A stretch of DNA of 64,000 nt from JAAUTT01 sp038213375 (GCA_038213375.1 JBBQTB010000011.1:1-64000), one strand, 5' to 3'; numbered from the stretch's first letter, positions 8,773 through 18,709 are shown. Notes: generated from the sequence alone by a model not told the origin. Numbers and translations are program-made.

Positions 8773-10062
8773 CTATTTAGTTTTCATTAAATCTTCAATT
8801 TCTTCAATTTCTATCGGAATATCTTTCATCAAATCAATGGGGTTGTCATTTGTAATGAGAATATCATTTTCGAGGCGAATGCCAATCCCTTCTTCTCGGA
8901 TATAGATACCAGGTTCAAGGCTAAGTACCATGCCGGGTTCAAGGGTTTGAAGGCGTGTCCCAAGGTCGTGAACATCAAGGCCAAGAAAGTGTGATATACC
9001 GTGCATAAAATATTTTGAATATAGCGGGGTTTCACTGTCATGGTTCTTGAGATCTTCGAGTGAATACAGTCCAAGATTTACATGTTCTTCTTCCCATAGT
9101 TTTCCTACTTGCTTGTTAAGCAAAGCTATAGAGGTACCTTTAACCATTAATGTTTTGGTTTTATTGAAAACGCACAATGTGGCGTTGTAAAGCTGTTTTT
9201 GCCGGGCAGTAAATTTTCCGTTCACGGGAATAGTGCGGGAGCAATCAGCTGCATAATTTGCAAATTCCGCTCCGAAATCCATCAGCAATAAATCTCCATT
9301 ACGGCAAACTGATTTATTATCAATATAATGTAGAATACAAGCGTTTTCTCCTGAAGCAATAATGGGATAATACGCATGGCCTTGGGCTCCGCTTTTTCTG
9401 AACTCATAACTTATTTCGGCTTCTACTTCAAATTCGTGCATACCCGGCTTTACCTTCTGCAAAACTCTTTGAAAGGCTTTTGAAGTAATATCACAGGCAT
9501 GGCGGAGAATATTTATTTCATCATGTTCTTTTATCAAACGAAGGTTTGTCATTATTGGAGCCAGTCGCTCAAAACGGTGTGCAGGAAAGCGATTTTTTAT
9601 CTCGTGCGTGAAACGCTGATCACAGCTTTCTACTTCCGAAGTGAATTTTGGATTTTCATATTGATTAACATAGATATTTTCCGAATGATATATATGATCA
9701 GCCAAAATCTGGTTGAATTCTTCAAGCCAAAGAATAGTTTGAATCCCTGAAATTTCTGTAGCTTGCAATTTTGTTAGTTTTTTGCCGTACCATGTTTCAA
9801 GGTGATCGCTTGGCTTGATAATGAAAAGTACCTCTCTGTTTTTAGGTATCGGATGGTTGGGGCATACTACAAAAATAGTTCTCTCCTGATTAATTCCTGT
9901 TAGGTAGAACATATCGGAGTGCTGGCGGAAAGGGAAAAACTGATCACCATTCCGGGGCATTTCATCATTGGAATGGAAAATAGCAACTGAGTTTTCTTTC
10001 AGCTTTTTGCTAAGTTTAATTCTATTTTGTTCGAATATTCGGCGGGGGAGAACTGGATTCAT
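8773..10062 (-). CDS. pepP: Xaa-Pro aminopeptidase (M24B)
   Basis: Removes the N-terminal residue from peptides with proline in second position. The 429 aa have an N-terminal creatinase-like domain (1-165) and a C-terminal pita-bread domain. The dinuclear metal ligands are visible: Asp in LLLMDFGAE, Asp in NYAADCSRTIPV, His in HGISHFLGLDVHD, Glu in SLEPGIYI, and Glu in GIRLENDILI. The length is close to E. coli PepP. A second, more divergent paralogue lies on the other side of sdhCAB at 14295-15701. Confidence 0.92.
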   Translation of the reverse strand: MNPVLPRRIFEQNRIKLSKKLKENSVAIFHSNDEMPRNGDQFFPFRQHSDMFYLTGINQERTIFVVCPNHPIPKNREVLFIIKPSDHLETWYGKKLTKLQATEISGIQTILWLEEFNQILADHIYHSENIYVNQYENPKFTSEVESCDQRFTHEIKNRFPAHRFERLAPIMTNLRLIKEHDEINILRHACDITSKAFQRVLQKVKPGMHEFEVEAEISYEFRKSGAQGHAYYPIIASGENACILHYIDNKSVCRNGDLLLMDFGAEFANYAADCSRTIPVNGKFTARQKQLYNATLCVFNKTKTLMVKGTSIALLNKQVGKLWEEEHVNLGLYSLEDLKNHDSETPLYSKYFMHGISHFLGLDVHDLGTRLQTLEPGMVLSLEPGIYIREEGIGIRLENDILITNDNPIDLMKDIPIEIEEIEDLMKTK

Positions 10063-10107
10063 ATTATCTTAGAATGTTTTTAAATTACGTATAATTTGAC
10101 CTCGAGG

Positions 10108-10139
10108 TTTGCAAATAGGCGGCGAAGCCAATACATTTG
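10108..10139 (+). promoter_or_regulatory. Putative promoter of sdhCAB
   Basis: TTTG at 10108-10111 followed after 20 bp by TAcaTTTG at 10132-10139 matches the Bacteroidota -33/-7 pattern. Transcription would start roughly 55-60 bases before the sdhC start codon. Confidence 0.5.
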
Positions 10140-10205
10140 CAGTTATTTTTTAAAAGCAAGTTTTGTAGTCTGCAATTTAAATTAACTTAAATTAAAATCA
10201 TACAT

Positions 10206-10883
10206 ATGGGGAATTTTTTTAGTTCATCAATTGGAAAAAAATTATTAATGTCGTTGGCAGGCCTTTTTCTGGCAACGTTTCTGGTAGTTCATCTGGGTAT
10301 TAATTTAACGTTGTTACTTAATGATGGTGGTGATACTTTTCGTACAGGTGTTGAATTTATGACCACCAACCCGCTGATTAAAATTATGGAATTTGTACTG
10401 TTTGGTGGTTTTATTATCCACATTGTGTGGGGTGTGATCCTTCAAATTCAGAATTGGATGGCTCGTCCCAGTAAATATGCCGTTACAAACAACTCTCAAA
10501 CATCTTTCTTTTCAAAATACATGATTCATACGGGCGCTGTAATTTTTGTTTTTCTTTGCTTGCACTTTGTCAATTTCTATTTTGTAAAACTTGGATTAAC
10601 CGAAGCGCCTCAAGGTGTTAAGCCAGTGGAAAGTGTACATGACTTTTACAGCATGGCCATTAACTTGTTTTCACAGCCTGCTTATTCAATTATTTACGTT
10701 GGTTTTATGATTTTCTTGTCCTTTCACCTGAACCATGCCTTTCAGAGCGCATTTCAAACCATTGGTGTAAACCACAGCAAGTATACTCCGGCTATTAAAT
10801 GGATCGGACTTATCTATTCCATTGTGATACCGGCAGGCTTTGCTATTATTCCAATTTATTTCCTGTTTTTCTTCGGAAAATAA
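10206..10883 (+). CDS. sdhC: Succinate dehydrogenase/fumarate reductase cytochrome b subunit
   Basis: Membrane anchor of complex II, 225 aa with five hydrophobic segments, as in the B-type (Wolinella/Bacteroidota) enzymes where a single subunit carries both haems and the quinone site. Conserved histidines that can ligate haem lie in LVVHLGIN (about 44), FIIHIVWG, MIHTGAV, LCLHFVNF and SFHLNHAFQSAFQ. It begins the sdhCAB operon, 38 bp before sdhA. In this clade the enzyme can work in either direction, linking menaquinol to fumarate or succinate to menaquinone. Confidence 0.95.
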   Translation: MGNFFSSSIGKKLLMSLAGLFLATFLVVHLGINLTLLLNDGGDTFRTGVEFMTTNPLIKIMEFVLFGGFIIHIVWGVILQIQNWMARPSKYAVTNNSQTSFFSKYMIHTGAVIFVFLCLHFVNFYFVKLGLTEAPQGVKPVESVHDFYSMAINLFSQPAYSIIYVGFMIFLSFHLNHAFQSAFQTIGVNHSKYTPAIKWIGLIYSIVIPAGFAIIPIYFLFFFGK

Positions 10884-10921
10884 GCAATTATAATTATTCA
10901 TAGAAATTAGAATTATAAGAT

Positions 10922-12862
10922 ATGACAGTTTTAAATTCAAAAATACCGCAGGGCATTTTGTCCGAAAAGTGGACTGAGTACAAAGCTCACCAAAATCTGG
11001 TGAATCCTACAAATAAGCGTAAACTCGACATTATTGTGGTAGGAACCGGTCTTGCCGGAGCTTCTGCTGCAGCCAGCCTTGGAGAGCTTGGTTTTAATGT
11101 AAAAATATTCTGCTACCAGGATAGCCCTCGCCGAGCACATAGTATTGCTGCACAAGGGGGTATCAATGCTGCCAAGAATTATCAAAACGATGGCGACTCT
11201 GTTTACCGTTTGTTTTATGATACCATTAAAGGTGGCGACTATCGTTCTCGCGAAGCCAATGTGCATCGGTTGGCCGAAGTAAGTAATAACATCATCGACC
11301 AATGTGTCGCTCAAGGAGTTCCGTTCGCCCGCGAATATGGTGGATTGCTCGATAACCGTTCATTCGGAGGCGCACAGGTATCGCGTACGTTTTATGCTCG
11401 CGGTCAAACCGGACAGCAATTGTTAATTGGCGCTTATAGTGCGCTTAGCCGTCAGATCAAAGCTGGTACAGTAACTATGTATAACCGTACCGAAATGCTC
11501 GATTTGGTTATTGTTGACGGTAAAGCCCGCGGTATTATTACCCGTAATCTTATTGATGGCAAAATTGAACGACATTTTGGTCATGCAGTAGTTCTAGGTA
11601 CTGGTGGTTACGGAAACGTATTCTTTCTATCCACTAATGCAATGGGTTCTAACGCCAGCGCAGCCATGCAAACATACAGACGTGGAGCTTGTTTCGCAAA
11701 CCCATGTTTTACTCAAATTCACCCGACATGTATCCCTGTTCACGGGGATTATCAATCGAAGCTTACTCTAATGTCCGAGTCATTAAGAAACGATGGCCGT
11801 ATCTGGGTTCCAAAAAAGAAGGAAGATGCTGAAGCCATTCGTGTCGGAAAAATGAAACCGACTCAAATAAAAGAAGATGATAGGGATTATTATCTCGAAC
11901 GTCGTTATCCTGCATTTGGTAACCTCGTTCCCCGCGACGTAGCTTCACGTGCGGCGAAAGAACGTTGCGATGCTGGTTTTGGAGTTGGTCCAACTGGCCT
12001 GGCTGTATATCTTGACTTTGCTACTTCGATCGATCGGTTGGGTAAAAAAGTTATCGAAGAACGTTACGGCAACCTTTTTCAGATGTACAATAAAATTGTT
12101 GACGAAGATCCATACGAAACGCCAATGATGATTTATCCTGCTGTTCATTATACCATGGGTGGGATATGGGTCGATTACGAACTTCAAACCACAATTCCAG
12201 GTTTGTTTGCCACCGGCGAATGCAACTTCTCCGATCATGGTGCAAACCGTCTTGGAGCATCTGCATTGATGCAAGGTTTAGCGGATGGTTATTTTGTTTT
12301 GCCCTATACTATTCAGAATTATCTGGCTGCTGACATACGCACTCCGCGTATGAGTACCGATCTTCCGGCATTTGTTGAGGCTGAAGATTTGGTAAAAAAT
12401 AAGATTGCTAAATTGGTAAATATTAAGGGAAAACTATCTGTGGATACCTTTCATAAACGGTTGGGCAAAATTATGTGGGATAAAGTTGGTATGGCACGCA
12501 CAAAACAAAGCTGCACCGAAGCGATGGCTGAAATTAAAGCCCTTCGTGAAGAATTTTGGAAAGATGTTCGTGTTACAGGCACGGATATTGAGCTTAACCC
12601 TGAACTGGAAAAAGCGCTTCGTGTGTCAGATTTCCTTGAACTGGGTGAACTGATGGCCAAGGATGCATTGGTTCGTGAGGAATCATGCGGAGGTCACTTC
12701 CGTGAAGAATTTCAGACTGCGGATGGCGAAGCAGATCGTCACGATGAAAATTTTATGTACGTGGCTGCATGGGAATATCAGGGCGATGGTCAGGAACCAG
12801 TTCTTAACAAAGAACCATTGGTTTACGAGAACATTAAAGTGGCACAAAGGAATTATAAGTAA
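10922..12862 (+). CDS. sdhA: Succinate dehydrogenase/fumarate reductase flavoprotein subunit
   Basis: Catalytic subunit with covalently bound FAD, 646 aa. The dinucleotide-binding fingerprint VVGTGLAGASAAASLGELG lies near residue 40, and SIAAQGGINAAKN near 76 holds the region of FAD attachment (the histidine in RRAHS). Active-site blocks are HPTCIPVHGD near 267, HYTMGGIWVDYE near 409 and GANRLGASALMQGLADG near 440. The size and sequence fit the B-type enzyme of Bacteroidota. It is separated from sdhB by a 128-bp gap filled with a palindromic repeat. Confidence 0.97.
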   Translation: MTVLNSKIPQGILSEKWTEYKAHQNLVNPTNKRKLDIIVVGTGLAGASAAASLGELGFNVKIFCYQDSPRRAHSIAAQGGINAAKNYQNDGDSVYRLFYDTIKGGDYRSREANVHRLAEVSNNIIDQCVAQGVPFAREYGGLLDNRSFGGAQVSRTFYARGQTGQQLLIGAYSALSRQIKAGTVTMYNRTEMLDLVIVDGKARGIITRNLIDGKIERHFGHAVVLGTGGYGNVFFLSTNAMGSNASAAMQTYRRGACFANPCFTQIHPTCIPVHGDYQSKLTLMSESLRNDGRIWVPKKKEDAEAIRVGKMKPTQIKEDDRDYYLERRYPAFGNLVPRDVASRAAKERCDAGFGVGPTGLAVYLDFATSIDRLGKKVIEERYGNLFQMYNKIVDEDPYETPMMIYPAVHYTMGGIWVDYELQTTIPGLFATGECNFSDHGANRLGASALMQGLADGYFVLPYTIQNYLAADIRTPRMSTDLPAFVEAEDLVKNKIAKLVNIKGKLSVDTFHKRLGKIMWDKVGMARTKQSCTEAMAEIKALREEFWKDVRVTGTDIELNPELEKALRVSDFLELGELMAKDALVREESCGGHFREEFQTADGEADRHDENFMYVAAWEYQGDGQEPVLNKEPLVYENIKVAQRNYK

Positions 12863-12976
12863 AGCCTCCCCTAACCCCTCCAGAAGAGGGGAAGAAAGGC
12901 CTATAATGTATAAGTAAGTTTTAAAAAGAAATTATTCCATTTTCTCCCCTCCTTTCGGGAGGGGTTGGGGTGGGCT
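12863..12976. repeat. MITE-like palindromic repeat inside the sdh operon
   Basis: Arms agcctcccctaacccctcc (12863-12881) and ggaggggttggggtgggct (12958-12976) are inverted copies matching at 16 of 19 positions, each with an internal small hairpin. The sequence belongs to the 'cccctaacccct' intergenic repeats common in Bacteroidota. In the mRNA it would fold between sdhA and sdhB. Confidence 0.7.
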
Positions 12977-12990
12977 TAAAACATAAAATT

Positions 12991-13731
12991 ATGGATTTTA
13001 CATTAAAGATTTGGAGACAAGAAAACGCCGGTTCGAAAGGCAAATTCGTCACCTATACAGTCACCAATATAACGGACGATTGCTCTTTCCTCGAAATGTT
13101 AGATCAGTTGAATGAACAACTTGTTGACAAGTTTGACAAACCGGTTTGTTTTGATCACGATTGCCGCGAGGGTATCTGCGGGATGTGCAGCCTTTACATC
13201 AATGGTCGTCCGCACGGCAACGACAGTGGTATTACAACCTGCCAATTACATATGCGCAAATTTAAGGATGGCGATACCATTGTAATTGAGCCATGGAGAG
13301 CCAAAGCTTTCCCTATTTTAAAGGATTTGGTTGTGGACCGCGCCGCTTTTGATCTGATTATCCAGGAAGGTGGATATGTGTCAGTAAATACGGGGGGTGT
13401 GCCTGATGGGAACGCCATTCCAATTGCAAAAATAAATTCTGATCTTGCTATGGATGCTGCCGCCTGCATAGGTTGTGGCGCTTGCGTTGCAGCGTGTAAA
13501 AATGCTTCAGCTATGTTGTTTGTTTCAGCTAAAGTGTCGCACTTGGCACTATTACCGCAAGGCAAACTGGAAGCCAAACAGCGAGTTGAGAAAATGGTAG
13601 CTAAAATGGATGAGCTTGGTTTTGGTAATTGCACTAATACCGGTGCTTGTGAGGCCGAATGTCCTAAAGAAATAAAACTTACCAATATTGCGCGCTTAAA
13701 TAGAGAGTTTTATGCTGCAAATTTGAGCTAG
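12991..13731 (+). CDS. sdhB: Succinate dehydrogenase/fumarate reductase iron-sulfur subunit
   Basis: Carries electrons from FAD to the quinone site. Reading from ATG at 12991 gives 246 aa starting MDFTLKIWRQ, the usual Bacteroidota N-terminus; a longer frame from GTG 12970 would run into the repeat and is unlikely. The plant-type [2Fe-2S] ligands are in CREGICGMC plus the later Cys of GITTCQLH. The C-terminal clusters use CIGCGACVAAC and CTNTGACEAECPKEI. It completes sdhCAB. Confidence 0.96.
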   Translation: MDFTLKIWRQENAGSKGKFVTYTVTNITDDCSFLEMLDQLNEQLVDKFDKPVCFDHDCREGICGMCSLYINGRPHGNDSGITTCQLHMRKFKDGDTIVIEPWRAKAFPILKDLVVDRAAFDLIIQEGGYVSVNTGGVPDGNAIPIAKINSDLAMDAAACIGCGACVAACKNASAMLFVSAKVSHLALLPQGKLEAKQRVEKMVAKMDELGFGNCTNTGACEAECPKEIKLTNIARLNREFYAANLS

Positions 13732-13828
13732 TTAATAATTGAGTTCACTCCGAAAAGCCTTGCTTAGTTTTTATGGGATGTAAAACGTATTGATATACAT
13801 TATTCAATGTAGCTGACTTAATCAAAAT

Positions 13829-13910
13829 TAACCCCAACCCCTTAAAAAGGGGCAATAACTTGTGACTGGCAATGTTCAAGTTAGCCCTCCTTTTTAAGGA
13901 GTGATGGAAG
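13829..13910. repeat. Intergenic palindromic repeat, same family as in sdh operon
   Basis: accccaaccccttaaaaagg near its left end and ccctcctttttaaggagtg near its right end form small hairpins and resemble the unit at 12863-12976. It lies downstream of sdhB and may double as a transcription end. Confidence 0.55.
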
Positions 13911-13993
13911 GTCAATACCTTAAGTCAACGACATTGATACATTATTAGCAACTATTTAACTTGTTTATATATTTGATGCTATATTAATTTAAA

Positions 13994-14102
13994 CACAAAG
14001 TACCACGAAGGGTTTCACTAAGGAACGCAAAATGAAAATCTTTTGATTATTAGCTTTTTGTGAATCTTTGTGAAATACTTTGTGTTACTTCGTGGTAATT
14101 TC
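13994..14102. repeat. Inverted intergenic repeat (cacaaag/cacgaag type)
   Basis: The left part has acacaaagtaccacgaag and the right part ctttgtgttacttcgtgg, inverted and slightly permuted copies around tttttgtgaatctttgtga. It is a short non-coding palindromic repeat of a type often scattered in bacterial genomes. Confidence 0.55.
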
Positions 14103-14294
14103 ATTTTTTTATATTACAGTATATCAGCGTAAAATCTAGCTAAATAGTTACGGAAGGTTTTATAATAGATTACCGTTGTTGTTAACAGAAATTTACCAGA
14201 ACATCTTTCATCTCTTGAATAATGCATTAAGAGTTAACATCGTGGTCGAAATTTTTTTCGAAGGTAAAAAAGATGAGATAGATTTTTACCCTGA

Positions 14295-15701
14295 TTAGCC
14301 CATTATTCCTTCAATTTCTTCAACCGTTTTGGGTATATGTTTTCCCAAAACCCTACACCCATCTTCTGTAACCAATAGATCATCTTCGATACGAATTCCA
14401 CCGAAGTTTTTGTATGCATCCAACTTGTTGTAATTAATAAATTCGGTAAATTTTTTCTCACTTCGCCAAAGATCTATCAATGTTGGTATAAAATAAATTC
14501 CAGGTTCGTCAGTAAGAACATATCCTGGTAAAGGCTTACGGGCAAAGCGAAGATAAGCCAATCCAAACTGTGAACTGCGTGATACTGTTTTGTCATAACC
14601 AACGTTGTCTTCACCCAGGTTTTCCATGTCATGGACATCGAGGCCCAACATGTGTCCCAACCCATGAGGGAAGAACAAGGCGTGAGCGCCTGCATGCACA
14701 ATATCGTCAATATTTCCTTTCATAAGCCCCAGGTCTGCAAGTCCCGAAGCAATTATCCTCCCAACTTCAAGGTGCACATCGAGGTACTTATGTTTTGGAG
14801 AAAGCATATCAATAGCTTTCAGGTTTGCTTGCAACACAATGTTGTATATATCTTTTTGCCGTGGGTCAAATTTCCCGCCTACAGGAACTGTTCGGGTAAT
14901 ATCACTGGCATACAGAAGCTCCGATTCAGCTCCGGCATCTGTAACAAGTAGCCGGCCGTTTTGAAGTACGTTTCCATGATTATGGTTATGAAGCGTTTCT
15001 CCGTTCATACTCAAGATTATCGGAAAAGATACACCTTTTCCATGGGATAAGGCTATACCTTCAATAATGCCGGCAATTTTGCGCTCAGTGGTTCCTTGTC
15101 TTGCAATTTTCATTGCAGTTGTATGCATAATCCATGCAACATCGACCATTTGTTCAATTTCGAAAATTTCCTCTGTTGATTTTACCGATCGAAGGCTAAC
15201 AATTGCTTTAGTAAGTTCCATCGAAATGGTTGAATCTAACTCATGTTCTGAAATCGTTAAAAGATTTTGCAATATTGCAGCGTTTTCAGCCCGGTAAGGA
15301 GATGTAAAATGAATACTTCGTTTTTTTGAAATCGCGTTTGATAGGACCGTCTTTAAATCATTGTGCGACATTACCAGCGTTAAACCCACCGAAGTTGCCT
15401 TCTCCGATATGGATGATTGTAGCCCCATCCATATAATATCTTCAATACCCAAGTTATCCCCAACAAGATATTCGCGATTTTCATCAACATCAATCAATCC
15501 CAAAAGATTTGGTTCATCTATACCAAAAAAATATGAGAAAGTGCTGTCCTGTCTAAACCTATAAGCATTTCCTTTGTAATTGTTGGGAGATTCATTATTT
15601 CCGGGGATAAGAATCAATCCTTTTACAACTTTGCTAAGGAGGTTTTTTCTACGATTTGAATAAATTTGGGCTGAAAACATATTTGGAATTATTTTTATCA
15701 A
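14295..15701 (-). CDS. Xaa-Pro aminopeptidase-like protein (M24B paralogue)
   Basis: A 468-aa relative of PepP with an N-terminal creatinase-like domain (about 1-175) and a pita-bread catalytic domain. Metal ligands can be followed: Asp in LLVTDAGAE, Asp in ASDITRTVPVGG, His in HGLGHMLGLDVHD, Glu in TDEPGIYF and Glu in GIRIEDDLLV. It is longer than the copy at 8773-10062, with insertions after the conserved His. The two probably act on different proline-containing peptides. An ATG start at 15701 gives a normal N-terminus. Confidence 0.88.
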   Translation of the reverse strand: MIKIIPNMFSAQIYSNRRKNLLSKVVKGLILIPGNNESPNNYKGNAYRFRQDSTFSYFFGIDEPNLLGLIDVDENREYLVGDNLGIEDIIWMGLQSSISEKATSVGLTLVMSHNDLKTVLSNAISKKRSIHFTSPYRAENAAILQNLLTISEHELDSTISMELTKAIVSLRSVKSTEEIFEIEQMVDVAWIMHTTAMKIARQGTTERKIAGIIEGIALSHGKGVSFPIILSMNGETLHNHNHGNVLQNGRLLVTDAGAESELLYASDITRTVPVGGKFDPRQKDIYNIVLQANLKAIDMLSPKHKYLDVHLEVGRIIASGLADLGLMKGNIDDIVHAGAHALFFPHGLGHMLGLDVHDMENLGEDNVGYDKTVSRSSQFGLAYLRFARKPLPGYVLTDEPGIYFIPTLIDLWRSEKKFTEFINYNKLDAYKNFGGIRIEDDLLVTEDGCRVLGKHIPKTVEEIEGIMG

Positions 15702-15919
15702 AGATAAAAAATAATTGTTAACGCTAAAAGGCTGAAATAATGATCTTCCCGTGATTTTACCCGACTCTTTGATAATTATTTTTCATCTAACACGCAACCA
15801 ATTCGACATCAATCCGTAGAACATATAAATAAATTACGAATAGCCACTGTGTATTTATTATTTTTCTTATATTCGCATCAGAAAATTAATTATTAACAAT
15901 ATTTTTAATTTTATTAACA

Positions 15920-16654
15920 ATGCCTTACCGACGATTACCAAACACTGATATTGCCCGCCTGAGAGCACTTAAGATTGCTTTTGTAAAAGGTAAGGAACTT
16001 CCACCTTTCGAACTGGCATTTACCCAACCAACTTTTGTGAAGATTCTAACCAATCTGCCCCAGTTCGAGCACGCATTGTTAGTGCATAAGAGCGCATTTA
16101 ACAGTCAGGTTAATAAAAGTAAAGAATATCTTACTTTTTTGAAAAAGGCAAAACTGTATGTCTCTCATTTTATTCAAGTAATAAATATGGGTATTTTACG
16201 TGGTGAAATGCCTGAGACTATTCTTTCATTTTATGGATTAGAAGATTACAAGAACAAAGTGCCAATCCTGAATACTGAAGCTGATGTGATTAAATGGGGT
16301 GATGCAATAATTACCGGCGAAATGAATCGGACAAATAAGGGTATGAAACCTGTTACAAATCCTTCCATTGCCTTAGTTAAAGTTAGGTTCGAGTCATTTA
16401 AAGATTCCTATAATTTTCAGAAAACACTCCAGAAAAACAACTCACGAACGCTTCAGGATCTTATAAAACTTCGCAATAGTACTGATGAGTTGATTGCAAA
16501 GGTTTGGGATGAAGTGGAAGCTACATATCGTGAACTTCCTGATGAGTTACGTCGCGAACGATCACAGGAATACGGTATTATATATGTATTTCGTAAAAAT
16601 GAGCTTCGTGGAATTACCGTTTTTGATTCTGTACTCGAAGAAAGTGAAGTTTAA
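15920..16654 (+). CDS. Conserved Bacteroidota protein of unknown function
   Basis: A 244-aa soluble, mostly helical protein, starting MPYRRLPNTDIARLRALK. No enzyme motif, signal or membrane segment is visible. It looks like a conserved hypothetical of Bacteroidota in which the N-terminal PYRRLPNTD block is the recognisable part. It is single, with a 218-bp AT-rich leader, and converges with the CPBP protease gene, overlapping it by 4 bp. Confidence 0.7.
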   Translation: MPYRRLPNTDIARLRALKIAFVKGKELPPFELAFTQPTFVKILTNLPQFEHALLVHKSAFNSQVNKSKEYLTFLKKAKLYVSHFIQVINMGILRGEMPETILSFYGLEDYKNKVPILNTEADVIKWGDAIITGEMNRTNKGMKPVTNPSIALVKVRFESFKDSYNFQKTLQKNNSRTLQDLIKLRNSTDELIAKVWDEVEATYRELPDELRRERSQEYGIIYVFRKNELRGITVFDSVLEESEV

Positions 16655-17619
16655 ACAGATCTTCTATTTTGATATAGTTTGTAAATTCCTAATCCTGTAA
16701 TAAGTAAACATACGAAAGTAATAGGTAGCAAATTTTTTGAAGAGCCGCTATTCACTATTTTTTCATCAATAATATTGATTGATACAAGGTAATAAGCAAT
16801 TACCTGCATTGTATTAAATAAAAAATGAGCCAGTATAGGAAGCCACAAACTACCACTCCAAACAAATAAATAACCAAACATAGCCCCAAGTAAAAAGCGC
16901 GGAAAAAACCCATAAAACTGCATGTGTATAAGGCTAAAAATAAAAGCAGCAATAATAATTCCCCAATGTTTGTTTCTGGTCCAATTAGATAAAATTCGTT
17001 GTAACACTCCTCTGAATAAAAATTCTTCACCAATGGCCGGAATTACTCCAATCATAAGCAGGTTAAGGCACAGCCCCTTAATTGTTGTAACTTTTAAAAA
17101 TGCTTCGGTTATCGCTTCAGCTTCTTTTTCAGTCTTTTGCAGGTAGCGCTCAATGGATGACATAAATTCAGGAAATTTAATCATCGAATTCAGTTCAGCA
17201 ATTAGGTTGATAACCGGCAGTAAAACAATCATTAACAGTAAAACAATTGCTATTTCATTGGTCATCGGTGATCGGTTAATTCGGAGATATTCAGTACTAT
17301 TGCCAATAAAAATTTTCCCAAGAATGAGTGGAGGTATCATAAACAGGCTGGTTGACTGTATAATTTGTATATATTTTAATATGGGAATATTTCTTGGATT
17401 GGATAAATTTGTAATATCGAATAAGTTGCCTGAACTAACTCCAAAGAGAGGCACTGCAGCAAACAACGCTAGCGATGTGAAAGTTAACACCGAAATCAAA
17501 GCAACTAATATAGTCATGCCAAGTTGAGCACCGGGGAAATCATCGTTAAAAGCTTTTCGCTCCATAAGTAGAAAATGAATAAATTTGTCAAAAGTACTGA
17601 TATAAGTGGGAAGAACCAA
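16651..17619 (-). CDS. CPBP family intramembrane metalloprotease
   Basis: A 322-aa polytopic membrane protein of the CAAX protease/bacteriocin-processing (ABI, Rce1-like) family. The catalytic motifs lie in the membrane part: GEEFLFRGVLQRIL (EExxxR) near residue 198, FSLIHMQFYGFFPRFLLG (FxxxH) near 231, and a later HFLFN near 273. About eight hydrophobic segments surround them. Substrate unknown; relatives include prenyl-protein endopeptidases and bacteriocin self-immunity proteins. Confidence 0.85.
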   Translation of the reverse strand: MVLPTYISTFDKFIHFLLMERKAFNDDFPGAQLGMTILVALISVLTFTSLALFAAVPLFGVSSGNLFDITNLSNPRNIPILKYIQIIQSTSLFMIPPLILGKIFIGNSTEYLRINRSPMTNEIAIVLLLMIVLLPVINLIAELNSMIKFPEFMSSIERYLQKTEKEAEAITEAFLKVTTIKGLCLNLLMIGVIPAIGEEFLFRGVLQRILSNWTRNKHWGIIIAAFIFSLIHMQFYGFFPRFLLGAMFGYLFVWSGSLWLPILAHFLFNTMQVIAYYLVSINIIDEKIVNSGSSKNLLPITFVCLLITGLGIYKLYQNRRSV

Positions 17620-17689
17620 GGAATGGGAACCAAGGAATTAAAAGAACGCGGTATGATCGGGAAAGTTTTAGTAACAAGTAAACAGATTT

Positions 17690-18709
17690 ATGAAGATAGG
17701 AAAAATTGATTTAGGTGAAAAGCCATTATTTTTGGCGCCAATGGAGGATGTTACCGATCCATCATTTCGTTATATCTGCAAACAATTTGGAGCTGATATG
17801 ATGTATACCGAATTTATATCGAGCGATGGATTAATCCGTGATGCCAGGACAAGTGTTAAGAAACTTGATATTTATGAAAATGAACGTCCTATTGGAATTC
17901 AAATTTATGGTCATTTGATAGAGCCCATGGTAGCGGCAGCAATAATTGCCGAGGGTGCAAAGCCCGATTTAATCGATATCAACTTCGGGTGTCCAGTAAG
18001 AAAAATAGCAGCACGAGGCGCAGGCTCCGGAATGATGAATAATGTACCACTAATGGTGTCGATGACCAAAGCAATTGTTGACGCTGTTAAGATTCCGGTA
18101 ACTGTGAAAACGAGATTGGGTTACGACGATAACTCCAAAAATATTGTCGACATAGCTGAACAGTTGCAGGATGTGGGTATTCAGGCTATCACCATTCATG
18201 GAAGAACCCGTGCTCAGTTATACAAAGGCACTGCCGATTGGACCTTAATTGGGGAAGTCAAAAACAATCAAAGAATGAAAATCCCTGTGATTGGAAATGG
18301 AGATGTTAACGATGCCGTGCGAGCGGGAGAGATGTTTGACCGGTATGGAGTCGACGGTATTATGATTGCAAGGGCGACTTATGGGCGACCATGGATTTTC
18401 AAAGAAATAAAGCATTTTTTGTCTACAGGTACTCATATGGCGCCTATGACGATTCGTGAAAAAGTCGATCTCGCCAAAATCCATCTTCAAAAGTCATATA
18501 AAATAAAGGGAGAAACTGTTGGAATTTATGAGATGCGGCGGCATCTTACTAATTATTTTAAAGGGCTACCACATTTTAAAGAAACACGATTGAAGTTGGT
18601 AACATCTCTTGATGTGAATGAAATACTTTGTATTCTTGAAGAGATTGCCAATAAATATGAAGGATTTCAAGAGGAATATTCGGAGGAAAATTCCGAACAA
18701 ATAATATAG
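17690..18709 (+). CDS. dusB: tRNA-dihydrouridine synthase
   Basis: FMN enzyme that reduces uridines in the D-loop of tRNA with NADPH; 339 aa with a TIM barrel and a C-terminal helical RNA-binding part. Typical blocks are FLAPMEDVTDPSFR near residue 14, the catalytic Cys in DINFGCPVRKIAARGAGSG near 100-110, KTRLGYDD near 140, HGRTRAQLYKG near 168 and MIARATYGRPWIF near 225. It is transcribed away from the CPBP gene, with 70 bp between their start codons. Confidence 0.94.
   Translation: MKIGKIDLGEKPLFLAPMEDVTDPSFRYICKQFGADMMYTEFISSDGLIRDARTSVKKLDIYENERPIGIQIYGHLIEPMVAAAIIAEGAKPDLIDINFGCPVRKIAARGAGSGMMNNVPLMVSMTKAIVDAVKIPVTVKTRLGYDDNSKNIVDIAEQLQDVGIQAITIHGRTRAQLYKGTADWTLIGEVKNNQRMKIPVIGNGDVNDAVRAGEMFDRYGVDGIMIARATYGRPWIFKEIKHFLSTGTHMAPMTIREKVDLAKIHLQKSYKIKGETVGIYEMRRHLTNYFKGLPHFKETRLKLVTSLDVNEILCILEEIANKYEGFQEEYSEENSEQII

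Larger units (their letters stand above)
13732..14294. other. Gene-free spacer holding repeats
   Basis: About 560 bp between sdhB and the converging aminopeptidase gene. It holds two repeat units (annotated separately) and no supportable gene. Confidence 0.5.

Noticed and set aside
12970..12990. GTG start for sdhB
   Set aside because: It lies at the edge of the palindromic repeat and adds residues not expected in SdhB; ATG 12991 gives the usual start.
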